The notes: a model not told the origin generated them from the letters alone. A DNA stretch of 64,000 bases from Chitinimonas viridis (GCF_030409555.1 NZ_JAUFPU010000008.1:452035-516034); one strand, 5' to 3'; counted from the first letter of the stretch, positions 8,873 through 17,992 are shown. Numbers and translations are program-made.

Positions 8873-9550
8873 ATGCGCATATTGCTGGTGGAAGATGATG
8901 CCCTGCTGGGAGATGGCCTGAAGGCGGGATTGAGCCAGGCAGGCTTTGCCGTGGATTGGGTTTGCGATGCGATGTCGGCGGATGCAGCGCTGGCTGCAGA
9001 ACCGTTCGCGGCGGTGGTGCTGGACTGGAATTTGCCACGTGGTGATGGCCTTTCGCTGCTGAAGCGCTTGCGGGAAAGGCGTCTGTCTACGCCAGTACTC
9101 ATGCTGACCGCCCGCGATGCGCTGGAGGACCGTATTACAGGCCTGGATGCGGGCGCGGATGACTATCTGGTCAAGCCTATCGCCCTGGGGGAGTTGGCTG
9201 CCCGTTTGCGGGCTTTGCTGCGCCGTGCGGCCGGGCGCAGTGACCCGCTTTATCAGCATGGCGAGCTGGTGTTGAATCCGGCTACCCACACGGTGACGCT
9301 GGCTGGCCAGCCGCTGGCCTGTGCCGGGCGCGAGTTTGACCTGCTGGCGCTGTTGATCAGCCAGCCGGGCAGGCCCATGTCGCGCGAGCAGATTGAAGCT
9401 GCGTTGTATGGCTGGGGGGAGGAACTGGAGAGCAATGCTGTGGAAGTCCATGTCCATCATTTGCGTAAGAAGCTGGGGAGCGACTGGATCAAGACCCTGC
9501 GTGGTGTGGGTTATATGCTGAACCCTGCCAAAGCGGAGGCAGCCCCATGA
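8873..9550 (+). CDS. OmpR-family response regulator (QseB/PmrA-like)
   Basis: The protein has 225 residues. The receiver domain is at 1-115, with acidic pocket EDD at 7-9, phospho-acceptor Asp51 in VVLDWNLPRGDG, Thr in MLTARD and Lys in YLVKPI. A winged-helix DNA-binding domain follows (about 128-220, ending VRTLRGVGY-like as KTLRGVGYML). The Gly-Leu-Asp-Ala-Gly-Ala-Asp-Asp-Tyr signature and short linker match the QseB/PmrA branch. Its stop overlaps the start of the sensor kinase as ATGA, so the two are translationally coupled. Target genes are unknown; a matching operator lies upstream at 8538. Confidence 0.92.
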   Translation: MRILLVEDDALLGDGLKAGLSQAGFAVDWVCDAMSADAALAAEPFAAVVLDWNLPRGDGLSLLKRLRERRLSTPVLMLTARDALEDRITGLDAGADDYLVKPIALGELAARLRALLRRAAGRSDPLYQHGELVLNPATHTVTLAGQPLACAGREFDLLALLISQPGRPMSREQIEAALYGWGEELESNAVEVHVHHLRKKLGSDWIKTLRGVGYMLNPAKAEAAP

Positions 9551-10878
9551 TGGGCAGATCGTTGCGTGGACGGCTGATACGGCTGTTGCTGGGGGTGTTG
9601 GCGCCCGTCTGGTTGCTGCTGGCCGCGGCGTCCTATCTCTATATGCTGCAAGAGGTGGACGAGCTGTTCGATCACCAACTAGAGCAGGTGGCTGCTACCT
9701 TGTTTTCGCTGGACATGGGGCAGATACAGGCGGCGGTCGATGCGCCTGGCTTGCATGCCTTCAATGATGATGACGCCTTTGCCGCCTGGGCCTGGGATCT
9801 GCAGGGCAGGCCGGTGTTTCGCAGCCAGGCTGCACCGGCACTGGCGTTCCGGCAATCGGGTGAGCGGCTGCAAACATTGGAGATAGGCGGGCAGCGTTGG
9901 CGCGTGCTGTGGGTGAAAGAGCCCTTGCGTGATCGCTGGCTGGCTGTGGCCCGGCCCTGGTACGAGCGGGATGAGTTGGCTGCAGGGCTGGCTGTCGGGC
10001 TGGGGTCGCCGTGGTTGCTGTCCCTGATGGTAATGGTGGTGCTGATCTGGATGGCGGTGGGCCGTGGTCTGGCCCCGCTGGAAGACCTGTCGCGCCAGAT
10101 TGCCGCCAGGCGACCGGATGACTTGTCTCCGGTACTGGCAAGCGCCATCCCGGATGAAGCGCAGCCCTTGATGGCGGAAATCAATCTGCTGATGACGCGA
10201 CTGGAAGCCGCGCTGGAAAACGAGCGGCGCTTTACGGCGGATGCCTCGCATGAGCTACGTACGCCATTGGCGGCTATCAGCGCCCAGCTGGAGGTGGCAA
10301 TGGCAGAACCGGTTGCTGCTGCGCGGCAGCATGCGCTGGCACAGGCTCTGGCCGGCGTGAGCCGTGCAACGCGGCTGACCGAGCAGTTGCTGTTGCTGGC
10401 GCGGTTGGATCACCTTGCCGCTGTGCCGGATGCTGGTGTGTTCGATTTACTGCTGCTGGCGCGGGAAGAACTGGCTGATTGCGCCTGCCAGGCCATGGGT
10501 CGGGGTATTGAGCTATCGCTGGACGGTGAGCCTTCAATGCTGTTTGGCTCGGCCAGCCTGCTGCGCTTGGCAGTGCGCAATCTGCTGGACAATGCCATCA
10601 ACCATGCGCCGTCTGGCGGACATGTGGCTGTGTCGCTGGAGACAATGGCGGGACGGCTGAGTCTGTCGGTGCAGGATAATGGCCCTGGTGTACCCGATGC
10701 CGCCTTGGCGCGCTTGGGTGAGCGCTTCTACAGGCTGGATAGCGTATTGCCGGGGAGTGGGCTGGGTCTGTCCATCGTCCGGCGGGTAGTGGCCTTGCAC
10801 GGGGCTGAACTTGATTTCAGCAATCGTGGCGGCCTCTGTGTCAGTTTGGTGTTTCCGGTAATCGCATCCACAGCCTGA
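9547..10878 (+). CDS. Sensor histidine kinase (QseC/PmrB-like)
   Basis: The protein has 443 residues. A membrane helix at about 12-32 and a second near 155-175 (LLSLMVMVVLIWMAVGRGL) bracket a periplasmic sensor domain of about 120 residues. A HAMP-like segment follows, then the HisKA box FTADASHELRTPLAAISAQL with the phosphorylated His. The ATPase domain has the N box (NLLDNAINHAP), the D box (DNGPGVPD) and GSGLGLSIV. It is the partner of the overlapping response regulator. The signal sensed cannot be read from sequence. Domain order and the short periplasmic part fit the QseC/PmrB group. Confidence 0.92.
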   Translation: MMGRSLRGRLIRLLLGVLAPVWLLLAAASYLYMLQEVDELFDHQLEQVAATLFSLDMGQIQAAVDAPGLHAFNDDDAFAAWAWDLQGRPVFRSQAAPALAFRQSGERLQTLEIGGQRWRVLWVKEPLRDRWLAVARPWYERDELAAGLAVGLGSPWLLSLMVMVVLIWMAVGRGLAPLEDLSRQIAARRPDDLSPVLASAIPDEAQPLMAEINLLMTRLEAALENERRFTADASHELRTPLAAISAQLEVAMAEPVAAARQHALAQALAGVSRATRLTEQLLLLARLDHLAAVPDAGVFDLLLLAREELADCACQAMGRGIELSLDGEPSMLFGSASLLRLAVRNLLDNAINHAPSGGHVAVSLETMAGRLSLSVQDNGPGVPDAALARLGERFYRLDSVLPGSGLGLSIVRRVVALHGAELDFSNRGGLCVSLVFPVIASTA

Positions 10879-10885
10879 GTGGGAC

Positions 10886-10974
10886 AAGCCTGTGGGTGTC
10901 CTGTGGACAGCTGCAACAAGCTGCTGAAAGCAGCCGGTTTTTGGTGGCTGCCTGTTTTTTGTGCAGAGCGGTGC
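10886..10974 (+). repeat. Dispersed ~90-bp intergenic repeat, copy B
   Basis: It begins AAGCCTGTGGGTGTCCTGTG eight bases after the kinase gene and extends through AAGCTGCTGAAAGCAG to GCTGCCTGTTTTTTGTGCAG. It matches copies A and C in order and spacing. The TGTGGACAG core is one change away from part of a DnaA box. It lies between the kinase and marC-like genes. Confidence 0.6.
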
Positions 10975-11047
10975 CGGAATACCCCCAGTTCACAGCGGCA
11001 AGTCATGCTGCCATCATTGGCTGATCTGACCTATATAACAAGTTGCC

Positions 11048-11710
11048 ATGACAACCGATCTGATTGAATTCATCAAAAGCATCCTGCTGGTGTTGACGGC
11101 CCTGCTGCCCATCATCAACCCACCGGGTGTGGCGCCCATCTTTCTGACCTATACCCATGGCGCCAGCGACCAGGAGCGACGGCTGATTGCCAAGCGCATC
11201 GCCATCAATGGTTTCTTCCTGCTGCTAGGGGCCATGTTTGTCGGCAACTATGTGCTCAAGTTCTTCGGCATCTCGCTGGCGGTAGTCAAGATAGGTGGCG
11301 GCCTGGTGGTGGCGGCGGCAGGCTGGAAACTGCTGGAGGCAGACGACCATAGTAGCGAGGCGGCTGCCACCAAGCCTACCGGGCCGGCCATCATACGACG
11401 GGCGTTTTTCCCCCTGACTTTCCCGTTCACCATCGGGCCGGGTTCGATTTCGGTGGCGATTACCTTGGGAGCGGCACTGCGCACGCGCAGTGGTATCGAT
11501 GAGTTGAACCTGGCGGGCGGGGTGATCGGCATCGTGTTGCTGACGGCCGTGGTGTATTTCAGCTATCGCTATGCTAACCGCTTGCTGGCAAGGCTGGGTG
11601 AAACCGGCATTACCGTGTTCCTGCGCCTATCGGCGTTTATCCTGCTTTGCATCGGCGTGCAGATTTTCTGGAATGGCGCGTCGGAGCTGCTGCGTGGCTT
11701 GCTGGTTTGA
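11048..11710 (+). CDS. MarC/UPF0056 family integral membrane protein
   Basis: The protein has 220 residues with six predicted membrane segments. The family hallmarks are the N-terminal ALLPIINPPGVAPIFLTYT loop, the GGGLVVAAAGWKLL stretch and the second-half PLTFPFTIGPGSISVAITL, which mirrors the first half. Despite the historical name linked to multiple antibiotic resistance, the function of MarC proteins is not established. It stands alone between two copies of the ~90-bp repeat. The start is the first ATG; no strong ribosome site is visible. Confidence 0.88.
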   Translation: MTTDLIEFIKSILLVLTALLPIINPPGVAPIFLTYTHGASDQERRLIAKRIAINGFFLLLGAMFVGNYVLKFFGISLAVVKIGGGLVVAAAGWKLLEADDHSSEAAATKPTGPAIIRRAFFPLTFPFTIGPGSISVAITLGAALRTRSGIDELNLAGGVIGIVLLTAVVYFSYRYANRLLARLGETGITVFLRLSAFILLCIGVQIFWNGASELLRGLLV

Positions 11711-11737
11711 GTGGAATCACCCACAGCGGCACTGGAA

Positions 11738-11826
11738 AAGCTTGTGGGCGGCTTGTGGATAATTGCATCAAGCGCTTGAAAGGGCAGGGTTGGTGCTGGC
11801 TTGCCTTTAATTTGTGCAAACTGGCC
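11738..11826 (+). repeat. Dispersed ~90-bp intergenic repeat, copy C, with DnaA box
   Basis: It begins AAGCTTGTGGGCGGCTTGTG. At 11754-11762 it contains TGTGGATAA, the exact complement of the DnaA box TTATCCACA. It continues ATCAAGCGCTTGAAAGGGCA as in copies A and B. It lies in the 267-base gap between the marC-like gene and the CorC/HlyC gene, which otherwise shows only an AT-rich stretch near 11880-11915. Confidence 0.6.
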
Positions 11827-11977
11827 AGCTGTGGCGCAAATGCTGGGGGTGGTGGCAAGTCATGAGCTTGGGGTGGGTGCTGAAAAAACCCGATTTTTTG
11901 GGGGATTTTTGCGTAATCTGCCCGAATGGCCTGCTGGCAGGTAAACTAGCGGCTTCGCCACAACCAGTTATTCCATA

Positions 11978-13297
11978 ATGGAGATTGCCCTTTTACTCGG
12001 ACTGATCATACTCAATGGCCTATTCGCCATGTCCGAGATTGCCCTTGTCGCAGCTCGCCGTGCCCGTTTGCAGGTACTGGCGGAAACCGGTGATACCGGG
12101 GCGATTGCAGCCATCAAGCTGGGCGAAAATCCCACCCGCTTCCTGTCTACCGTGCAGATCGGCATCACCTCCATCGGTGTGCTGAACGGTATCGTTGGTG
12201 AAAGCGCACTGGCTGGCCCGTTCTCTACCTGGCTGGAAGGCTTTGGGCTGGGGGCGGAGGCCGCCGACCTGCTGGCGCTGATCCTGGTGGTGGTCAGCAT
12301 CACCTATGTGTCCATCGTGCTGGGTGAATTGGTGCCCAAGCGCATAGGCCAGTTGAACCCCGAGCCGATTGCTCGCCTGGTTGCCCGCCCCATGAACTGG
12401 CTGGCGGCCCTGACCAAACCCTTTGTACGTTTGTTGACGGTCTCGACCGAGGTGGTATTGCGCGCCTTGAGTGTGCGCACCGATCAGACCAATACCGTGA
12501 CCCAGGAAGAAATTCACGCTCTGCTGGCCGAAGGTTCGGAATCAGGCGCCATCGAGCAGCATGAACACGAGATGGTGCGCAATGTGTTCCGACTCGATGA
12601 TCGGCAGATTGGCTCGCTGATGACGCCACGCTCGGAAATCGTGTTCCTGGACGTGGAGGATGAGCGCGCCGTCAACCTGGAGAAGATTGCCGAGACCGAT
12701 CACTCGCGCTACCCGGTCTGCAAGGGTGGCCTGGATGAGGTGCTGGGCATCGCCACTGCCAAGCAGATATTGGGGCAGACTTTGCGTGGCCAGCAGGCCG
12801 ACTTTGCTACCCATCTGCAGCAAGTGGCTTATGTGCCGGAAACGCTGACCGGCATGGAACTGCTGGAGAATTTCCGGACTACCTCGGTGCAGATGGCACT
12901 GGTGGTGGATGAATATGGCGAGATTCAGGGCCTGGTGACCTTGCAGGACTTGCTGGAGGCCATTACCGGTGAGTTCAAGCCGCACGATATAGAAGATGCC
13001 TGGGCTGTTCAGCGCGAGGATGGCAGCTGGCTGCTGGATGGTTTGATACCGGTGCCCGAGCTGAAGGACCGACTTTCCCTGCGTGATGTGCCGGAAGAGG
13101 ACAAGGGCCGCTACCACACCCTGGCTGGCATGTTGATGCTGTTGCTGGGGCGCCTGCCGCAGACGGCGGACAAGCTCGATTGGGGTGGCTGGATTTTTGA
13201 AGTAGTGGACATGGATGGCAAGCGCATCGACAAAGTGCTGGCCACCCGCGACCCCAGCGCCGATGACTCTGCGCCAGTGGAACCTGGGACAGACTGA
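11978..13297 (+). CDS. CorC/HlyC-type membrane protein (CNNM domain, CBS pair, transporter-associated domain)
   Basis: The protein has 439 residues. The N-terminal DUF21/CNNM membrane domain (about 1-200) opens with EIALLLGLIILNGLFAMSEI and contains GELVPKRIGQLNPEPIA. Two CBS modules follow (MTPRSEIVFLDVEDE near 215; QMALVVDEYGEIQGLVTLQD near 310) and a C-terminal CorC_HlyC domain (about 350-430). The family is linked to divalent cation (Mg/Co) efflux; the haemolysin label is historical. Its TGA overlaps the scpA start by one base (TGATG), so the three genes 11978-14674 probably form one transcript. Confidence 0.9.
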   Translation: MEIALLLGLIILNGLFAMSEIALVAARRARLQVLAETGDTGAIAAIKLGENPTRFLSTVQIGITSIGVLNGIVGESALAGPFSTWLEGFGLGAEAADLLALILVVVSITYVSIVLGELVPKRIGQLNPEPIARLVARPMNWLAALTKPFVRLLTVSTEVVLRALSVRTDQTNTVTQEEIHALLAEGSESGAIEQHEHEMVRNVFRLDDRQIGSLMTPRSEIVFLDVEDERAVNLEKIAETDHSRYPVCKGGLDEVLGIATAKQILGQTLRGQQADFATHLQQVAYVPETLTGMELLENFRTTSVQMALVVDEYGEIQGLVTLQDLLEAITGEFKPHDIEDAWAVQREDGSWLLDGLIPVPELKDRLSLRDVPEEDKGRYHTLAGMLMLLLGRLPQTADKLDWGGWIFEVVDMDGKRIDKVLATRDPSADDSAPVEPGTD

Positions 13298-14103
13298 TGA
13301 ATGGCATGGCCGAACCGCTGGCCTTGCTGTTCGGCCAGCCGGTTACCGAGCTGCCGCAGGATCTGTATATCCCCCCGGATGCGCTGCGGGTAATGCTGGA
13401 GCGTTTCGAGGGGCCACTGGATCTATTGCTCTACCTGATACGCAAGCAGAATCTGGACATACTTGATATTCCCATGGCGGTGGTGACCCGCCAGTACATG
13501 GACTATGTCGAGGTGATGCATGCGCAGCAATTGGAGCTGGCTGCAGAGTACCTGCTGATGGCGGCCCTGCTGATAGAGATCAAATCGCGGATGTTGCTAC
13601 CCCGGCCTGCTGCGCAGGAGGGTGAGGAGCATGACCCACGCGCCGAATTGGTCCGCCGCCTGCTGGAATATGAGCAGATGAAGCTGGCGGCCTTCGAGAT
13701 AGACCAGTTGCCCCAGGCGGGGCGTGATTTCAGCTGGGCTGCCGTATGGTTTGACCGCGAGATGGTGGTGCGCCTGCCCGAGGTCACCCCGGTAGACCTC
13801 AAGACGGCCTGGTTATCGCTGCTGGCGCGTGCCAAACACACTCGCAGTCATATGGTAAAGCCGGACGAATTGAGTGTGCGCGAACAGATGGGCGAGATAC
13901 TGAAATTGCTGGCCGGTGGCCGCTATCTGGAGTTCTCCCAATTATTCGATACCAGCCGGGGTATCCCGCTGCTGGTTGTGAGTTTTATTGCCATGCTGGA
14001 GTTGACCAAGGAAGGCCTGATTGCCGTTACCCAGGCAGAGCCCTACCAGCCCATCTATGTGCGGTTGGCAGGCAGTGAGGCCTTGGAGCCGGCGCATGGC
14101 TGA
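13297..14103 (+). CDS. scpA: Segregation and condensation protein A
   Basis: The protein has 268 residues and is the kleisin subunit that bridges the SMC heads in the SMC-ScpAB condensin. The diagnostic N-terminal segment [20 protein letters not shown] is at about 33-52, followed by [20 protein letters not shown]. The C-terminal winged helix (about 190-260, [18 protein letters not shown]) contacts the SMC head. A second in-frame ATG at 13306 is possible. It overlaps the gene before by one base and scpB by eight bases, so it is translationally coupled at both ends. Confidence 0.95.
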   Translation: MNGMAEPLALLFGQPVTELPQDLYIPPDALRVMLERFEGPLDLLLYLIRKQNLDILDIPMAVVTRQYMDYVEVMHAQQLELAAEYLLMAALLIEIKSRMLLPRPAAQEGEEHDPRAELVRRLLEYEQMKLAAFEIDQLPQAGRDFSWAAVWFDREMVVRLPEVTPVDLKTAWLSLLARAKHTRSHMVKPDELSVREQMGEILKLLAGGRYLEFSQLFDTSRGIPLLVVSFIAMLELTKEGLIAVTQAEPYQPIYVRLAGSEALEPAHG

Positions 14104-14674
14104 ATCACAGGAATCGGCCCTGCATGACAGGCAGCACCTGCAACTGGTGATGGAGACCGCCTTGCTGGTCGCACAGGAGCCGCTCAGCCTGCACGATATC
14201 AAGAAGCTGTTCGCCGAAGAGCTGCGCGCCGAACTGCTGAACGAGGTGCTGGAGGCGATACAGTCCGCCTGGGTGGGGCGTGGCGTGGAACTGGTAAAGC
14301 TGGCCAGCGGCTGGCGTTTTCGGGCCCGGCTGGAGTTCCAGCCCTATCTGGACCGGCTGAGCCCGGAAAAACCTCCAAGGTATTCCCGTGCAGTGATGGA
14401 GACACTGGCCATTATTGCCTACAAGGGCCCACTGACACGCGGTGAAATAGAAGAAATACGTGGGGTTGCCGTCTCCAGCAATATCGTCAAGACCCTGGAG
14501 GAGCGGGGTTGGATAGAGGTGGTGGGGCACCGCGAGACACCTGGGCGGCCCGGTCTGTACTCGACCACGCGTGCCTTCCTGGATGATATGGGACTGAAGA
14601 GCCGCACTGAACTGCCGCCGTTGGCTGAGTTGGGACGGCTGGTGTTGCCTGAGACGGTGGAAACGCCCGAATAA
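14096..14674 (+). CDS. scpB: Segregation and condensation protein B
   Basis: The protein has 192 residues from the ATG at 14096, which lies inside the end of scpA; a longer in-frame reading upstream is scpA sequence in another frame. Tandem winged helices are visible ([40 protein letters not shown]-like as [20 protein letters not shown]). The hallmark [20 protein letters not shown] and the [18 protein letters not shown] ending are classic ScpB. It dimerises and binds ScpA. A TTGGAG site precedes the start. Confidence 0.95.
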   Translation: MAESQESALHDRQHLQLVMETALLVAQEPLSLHDIKKLFAEELRAELLNEVLEAIQSAWVGRGVELVKLASGWRFRARLEFQPYLDRLSPEKPPRYSRAVMETLAIIAYKGPLTRGEIEEIRGVAVSSNIVKTLEERGWIEVVGHRETPGRPGLYSTTRAFLDDMGLKSRTELPPLAELGRLVLPETVETPE

Positions 14675-14693
14675 TTGACCGTTGGTGGCTTTC

Positions 14694-14724
14694 TTGGCTG
14701 CCTCTGCTACGCTCGGAATATAAT
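14694..14724 (+). promoter_or_regulatory. Possible sigma-70 promoter upstream of the HDOD gene
   Basis: A perfect TATAAT is at 14719-14724, with TTGGCT at 14694-14699 and a long 19-base spacer. Transcription from it would start about 10 bases before the annotated ATG at 14740, giving an almost leaderless message. That fits the lack of a ribosome site there, or it may mean that a later ATG (14761 or 14782) is used. Confidence 0.35.
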
Positions 14725-14739
14725 TTAATTCGAATACCC

Positions 14740-16980
14740 ATGACCGATCCTGAGATTGGCATGGTCACCACTGGGCGTGGCATGGACGAGACCGTTTATA
14801 CCCTGATTGCCGACGAGGGCGGTGTTTGGCATGCGCAAGGCGAGGACGGACGTCCTGCCTTGCTGGTGCCGGATCCTGGCCTGGATGCCGAGTTGTCCCC
14901 GCAGGATGCAGGCCATGCGGTCATGCTGCCATTGGATGGGGCTGCCGAGATTGATGGCGAGCCCTGGCTGGCATACCGCTGGGGCGAAGGCCAAAGCCTG
15001 GCGTCCCGCTTGCAATCGATGCCGCTGGAGCGAGGGGAGGCGGTGCAGCTGGCACTACGTCTGCTTGATGGGGCGGCGCATGCCCGCCTGATGGGCTATT
15101 CACTGGGCTGGATAACCGCCGAGCGTGTGCTGCTGGATAGGGATGGCCGGCCCAAGCTTGCGGCGCTCCTGCCCAAGGGCGAGGTCAGCGAGGATGCGCT
15201 GCGGGGCATGGGCGAGCTGCTGTTCCATATGCTGACCGGGCAGTTAGCTGTGCCGAATGAGCGAGGTGAGCTGCCAGCACTGGCTGATCTGATTGTCGAC
15301 CTGGATCCACGGTTGGAATTGATAGTCCAGCGTGCGCTGGGTGAGCCGGGTGTGCCACCCTTCGAGCACCTGCTGGCGCTGCGAGCGGCCCTGACCGACT
15401 ATCAAACCGAACTGGCCGCGCTGGACGGTGTGCCGGAGGAGGACGAGGGCCCGGCCGGCCTGCTATTGCGCCGTATCGAGCGGACGGAGGATTTTCCGGC
15501 GCTGTCGCGGGCGATAGGGGCGATAGGACGGATTGCAGATGGCGATACCGAGCGGCTGCAGTCTTTGGCCACGGTGATACTGCGTGACTTTTCGCTGACC
15601 AACAAAGTGCTGCGTCTGGCCAATTCGGCCAGCTACGGCCAGTTTGGCGGTGCCATCAGCACGATCTCGCGGGCGGTGATGGTGCTGGGCTTTGGTACGG
15701 TGAAGTCGCTGGCCATGTCGCTGGTGCTGATAGAGCAGTTGAGCAACCATACCCATGCCATTGAGCTCAAGGATGAGGTGGCCAAGGCCTTCTTTGCCAG
15801 CCTGCTGGCGCGCAAGCTGGCCGAGAAAAGTGGCTACCGTGATGTGGAAGAGGCCCGCGTATCGGGCATGTTTCATCTGCTGGGCCGTTTGCTGACCCTG
15901 TTTTACTTCCACGCCGAGGCGCTGGAGATACAGCAGTTGGTGCGTGAAGGTGAGCGTGATGATATTGCCGCCCAGCGTATTCTGGGTATCAGCTATGAAG
16001 AGCTCGGCATGGGGGTGGCCAAAGGCTGGAATCTGCCCGGCAAGCTGATCAGCAGTATGGCGGCCGAAGACCCCAAGCCCAAGCCACCCCGCCATGATGC
16101 CGATTGGCTGCGCCTGTTTGCCAATGCCGGCAGCAGCCTGATGCGGGCAACACTGGCCGAGAGCGAGCCTGAGCGCTTCAAGGGTTTCTTGCAGGTGCGT
16201 GATCAGTTTGGCGAACCCATGCGCCTAAGCGAGCGTGAACTACGTGTTGCTGTGGATGATGCAGCGCGCGAGGCATTGCGCGAGGCGTCGATTTTTGGCC
16301 TGGAGGCACAGGGTTCGGGCGCGCTGGCCCGCTTGCGTCAGTTGGCAGGATTGCCGGTCGCTGGTGCGGCGGGCGCTGCTGCCGGGTCGGGGCAGCCAGC
16401 TGCGGCGGTTGCCACGGCCGCGGAGGCGGCAGCGTCACCACCCCCTGCGCCAGACCGCCCCGAAGTGCTGGAAGCGCTGGCCAGTTGTGTGCAGGACGTG
16501 ACGGAGACGTTGGTGGCTGATTTCCGCCTGAACGATCTGCTGCGCATGATATTGGAGACATTGTTCCGCAGCCTGGCAGTGGACAGGGTGTTGATCGCAA
16601 CGCGCAGCGTGCAGCGCAATGCCATCGTCGGGCGTTTCGGCTTTGGCGAGAACATAGAGGATTTCCTGGCCCGTTTTGCCTTGCCCCTGGATGAAACGGC
16701 CGATGTGTTCAGGGTGACGCTGTCGAAAAATGCCGATGTGCTGATTGAGGATGTGGACAGCAGCAGCATACGGGAGCGTATCCCCGCCTGGTTTCGCCAA
16801 GCGGGGGCGGGCAAGACCTTTTTGCTGATGCCGGTGGTAATAGACAAGAAGATAGTTGGGCTTTTTTACGCTGATAGGGCCAAGCCCGGCAGCCTGAGGC
16901 TGGGCCAGAAGGAACTGGCCTTGTGCAAGACTCTGCGCAACCAGGCGATACTGGCCATCAGGCAGAAGACACCCAGTTAG
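14740..16980 (+). CDS. Pseudokinase-like/HDOD/GAF signalling protein
   Basis: The protein has 746 residues. Residues 1-235 resemble a Ser/Thr kinase fold (ALRLLDGAAHARLMGYSLGW, LDRDGRPKLAALL, MGELLFHMLTGQLAVP) but lack HRD and DFG catalytic motifs, so they are probably inactive. An HDOD domain (about 240-440) has DFSLTNKVLRLANSASYG and ISRAVMVLGFGTVKSLAMSL. A proline/alanine linker (about 535-570) leads to a GAF domain (about 580-740, ending AILAIRQK). HDOD proteins serve in signalling and motility control. It stands alone; the start is uncertain among ATGs at 14740, 14761 and 14782. Confidence 0.78.
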   Translation: MTDPEIGMVTTGRGMDETVYTLIADEGGVWHAQGEDGRPALLVPDPGLDAELSPQDAGHAVMLPLDGAAEIDGEPWLAYRWGEGQSLASRLQSMPLERGEAVQLALRLLDGAAHARLMGYSLGWITAERVLLDRDGRPKLAALLPKGEVSEDALRGMGELLFHMLTGQLAVPNERGELPALADLIVDLDPRLELIVQRALGEPGVPPFEHLLALRAALTDYQTELAALDGVPEEDEGPAGLLLRRIERTEDFPALSRAIGAIGRIADGDTERLQSLATVILRDFSLTNKVLRLANSASYGQFGGAISTISRAVMVLGFGTVKSLAMSLVLIEQLSNHTHAIELKDEVAKAFFASLLARKLAEKSGYRDVEEARVSGMFHLLGRLLTLFYFHAEALEIQQLVREGERDDIAAQRILGISYEELGMGVAKGWNLPGKLISSMAAEDPKPKPPRHDADWLRLFANAGSSLMRATLAESEPERFKGFLQVRDQFGEPMRLSERELRVAVDDAAREALREASIFGLEAQGSGALARLRQLAGLPVAGAAGAAAGSGQPAAAVATAAEAAASPPPAPDRPEVLEALASCVQDVTETLVADFRLNDLLRMILETLFRSLAVDRVLIATRSVQRNAIVGRFGFGENIEDFLARFALPLDETADVFRVTLSKNADVLIEDVDSSSIRERIPAWFRQAGAGKTFLLMPVVIDKKIVGLFYADRAKPGSLRLGQKELALCKTLRNQAILAIRQKTPS

Positions 16981-17139
16981 AACGGTTGTACCACTGGCGG
17001 GCTTTGGGCAGACGCGCAGGACGCGGTTTGGCTGGTTTTGACGCTGTTGTTTGCACGATGCAGTGCGCCGCCGCATTAGTTTTTTTGCTCTATTTTTTAA
17101 GGTGTTGTTTCAATTAAATAAAACACTGTTGTTAAACAT

Positions 17140-17154
17140 TTGTGCAGCGCACAA
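17140..17154 (+). promoter_or_regulatory. Palindromic operator candidate before the phasin promoter
   Basis: TTGTGCAGCGCACAA has perfect 6-base arms (TTGTGC/GCACAA) around AGC and sits eight bases before the -35 box. Its core TGCAGCGCA (17143-17151) recurs just after the -10 box at 17201-17209. Paired sites flanking a phasin promoter suggest a repressor such as PhaR, which in other species binds short TGC-centred palindromes; that link is inference. Confidence 0.5.
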
Positions 17155-17161
17155 AAAGTGC

Positions 17162-17190
17162 TTGACTTGGCGTTTGTGGCTCACCATAAT
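17162..17190 (+). promoter_or_regulatory. Strong sigma-70 promoter for the phasin gene
   Basis: TTGACT (17162-17167) and CATAAT (17185-17190) are separated by the ideal 17 bases. The expected start is near 17197, giving a leader of about 70 bases that ends in an AGGAGA ribosome site (17254-17259). The preceding stretch from 17090 is AT-rich, unlike the surroundings, and may act as an UP element. Confidence 0.75.
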
Positions 17191-17266
17191 GGGTTCATGC
17201 TGCAGCGCAAAATTCTGTTGACTGCGGCGCATACACCGAATGAATAGTTAGCCAGGAGAAGACCAT

Positions 17267-17836
17267 ATGTTCGCTACTTCGGATTTCGCCGCACTGGGCC
17301 AGGCCCAGCTCGAAAAGTCGATTCGTCTGTCGTCCATTGCGCTGTCTGGCGTGGAACGCTTTGTTAACCTGCAGCTGGATCTGACACGTGACCTGCTGTC
17401 CGACAACACGGCGACCGCCAAGGCGTTTGCTGACGTGAAGGATGTGCAAGGCTTTATCGCCCTGCAGCAGCAACTGTCGCAGCCCGTGATCGACAAGGCT
17501 TTGTCGGTTGCCAAGAATGTGTATGAAGTCACCAGCTCCACTCAGGCTGAACTGGGTGCCTTCGTTGAAGAGCAGGTTGTCGAGTTCAACAAGGGCTTGG
17601 TTTCCACCCTGGATAAGGCCGTGAAGCAAGCGCCTGCCGGTTCGGAAATCGTGGTGTCGGCTGTCAAGACGGCTGTGGCGACCGCTGCTTCGGCCTACGA
17701 TACCGTGGCCAAGACAGCCAAGAAGGTCACCAGTGATTTCGCTGAAGCTGGCGTGGCTGCTGCCGAGACCTCGGCGAAGGCTGCCGCAGGTGTGGCCAAA
17801 AGCACCGCCCGCAAGACTGCCTCTGCTGCTGCTTGA
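17267..17836 (+). CDS. phaP: Phasin (PHB granule-associated protein)
   Basis: The protein has 189 residues and coats polyhydroxybutyrate granules, controlling their size and number. The N-terminal amphipathic helical domain (FAALGQAQLEKSIRLSSIAL, VNLQLDLTRDLLSDNTATAK) is that of the TIGR01841-type phasins. The C-terminal 60 residues are an Ala/Lys-rich tail typical of the family (AKTAKKVTSDFAEAGVAAAE). Strong promoter, consensus AGGAGA site, biased codons and strong terminator all point to high expression. No PHB synthesis genes are nearby in the window. Confidence 0.92.
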   Translation: MFATSDFAALGQAQLEKSIRLSSIALSGVERFVNLQLDLTRDLLSDNTATAKAFADVKDVQGFIALQQQLSQPVIDKALSVAKNVYEVTSSTQAELGAFVEEQVVEFNKGLVSTLDKAVKQAPAGSEIVVSAVKTAVATAASAYDTVAKTAKKVTSDFAEAGVAAAETSAKAAAGVAKSTARKTASAAA

Positions 17837-17862
17837 TCTGCTGTTGCTGGAACCGTAGCAAG

Positions 17863-17894
17863 AAAAAACCACGCCTCGGCGTGGTTTTTTGCTT
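17863..17894 (+). terminator. Rho-independent terminator after the phasin gene
   Basis: The stem CCACGC/GCGTGG with loop CTCG is flanked by six A and six T, so the stem can extend further. It is followed by TTTTTTGC. It ends the phasin message 27 bases past the stop. Confidence 0.9.
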
Positions 17895-17992
17895 TTGGCG
17901 GCAGTGATGAAACTGCGAGCGGGAAGTGGGGGACGGCGCTTTGTGTGCAAACAGCGCCGGCCGGTGCTGCCGCCAGTGTCGATAGGCCCCGC

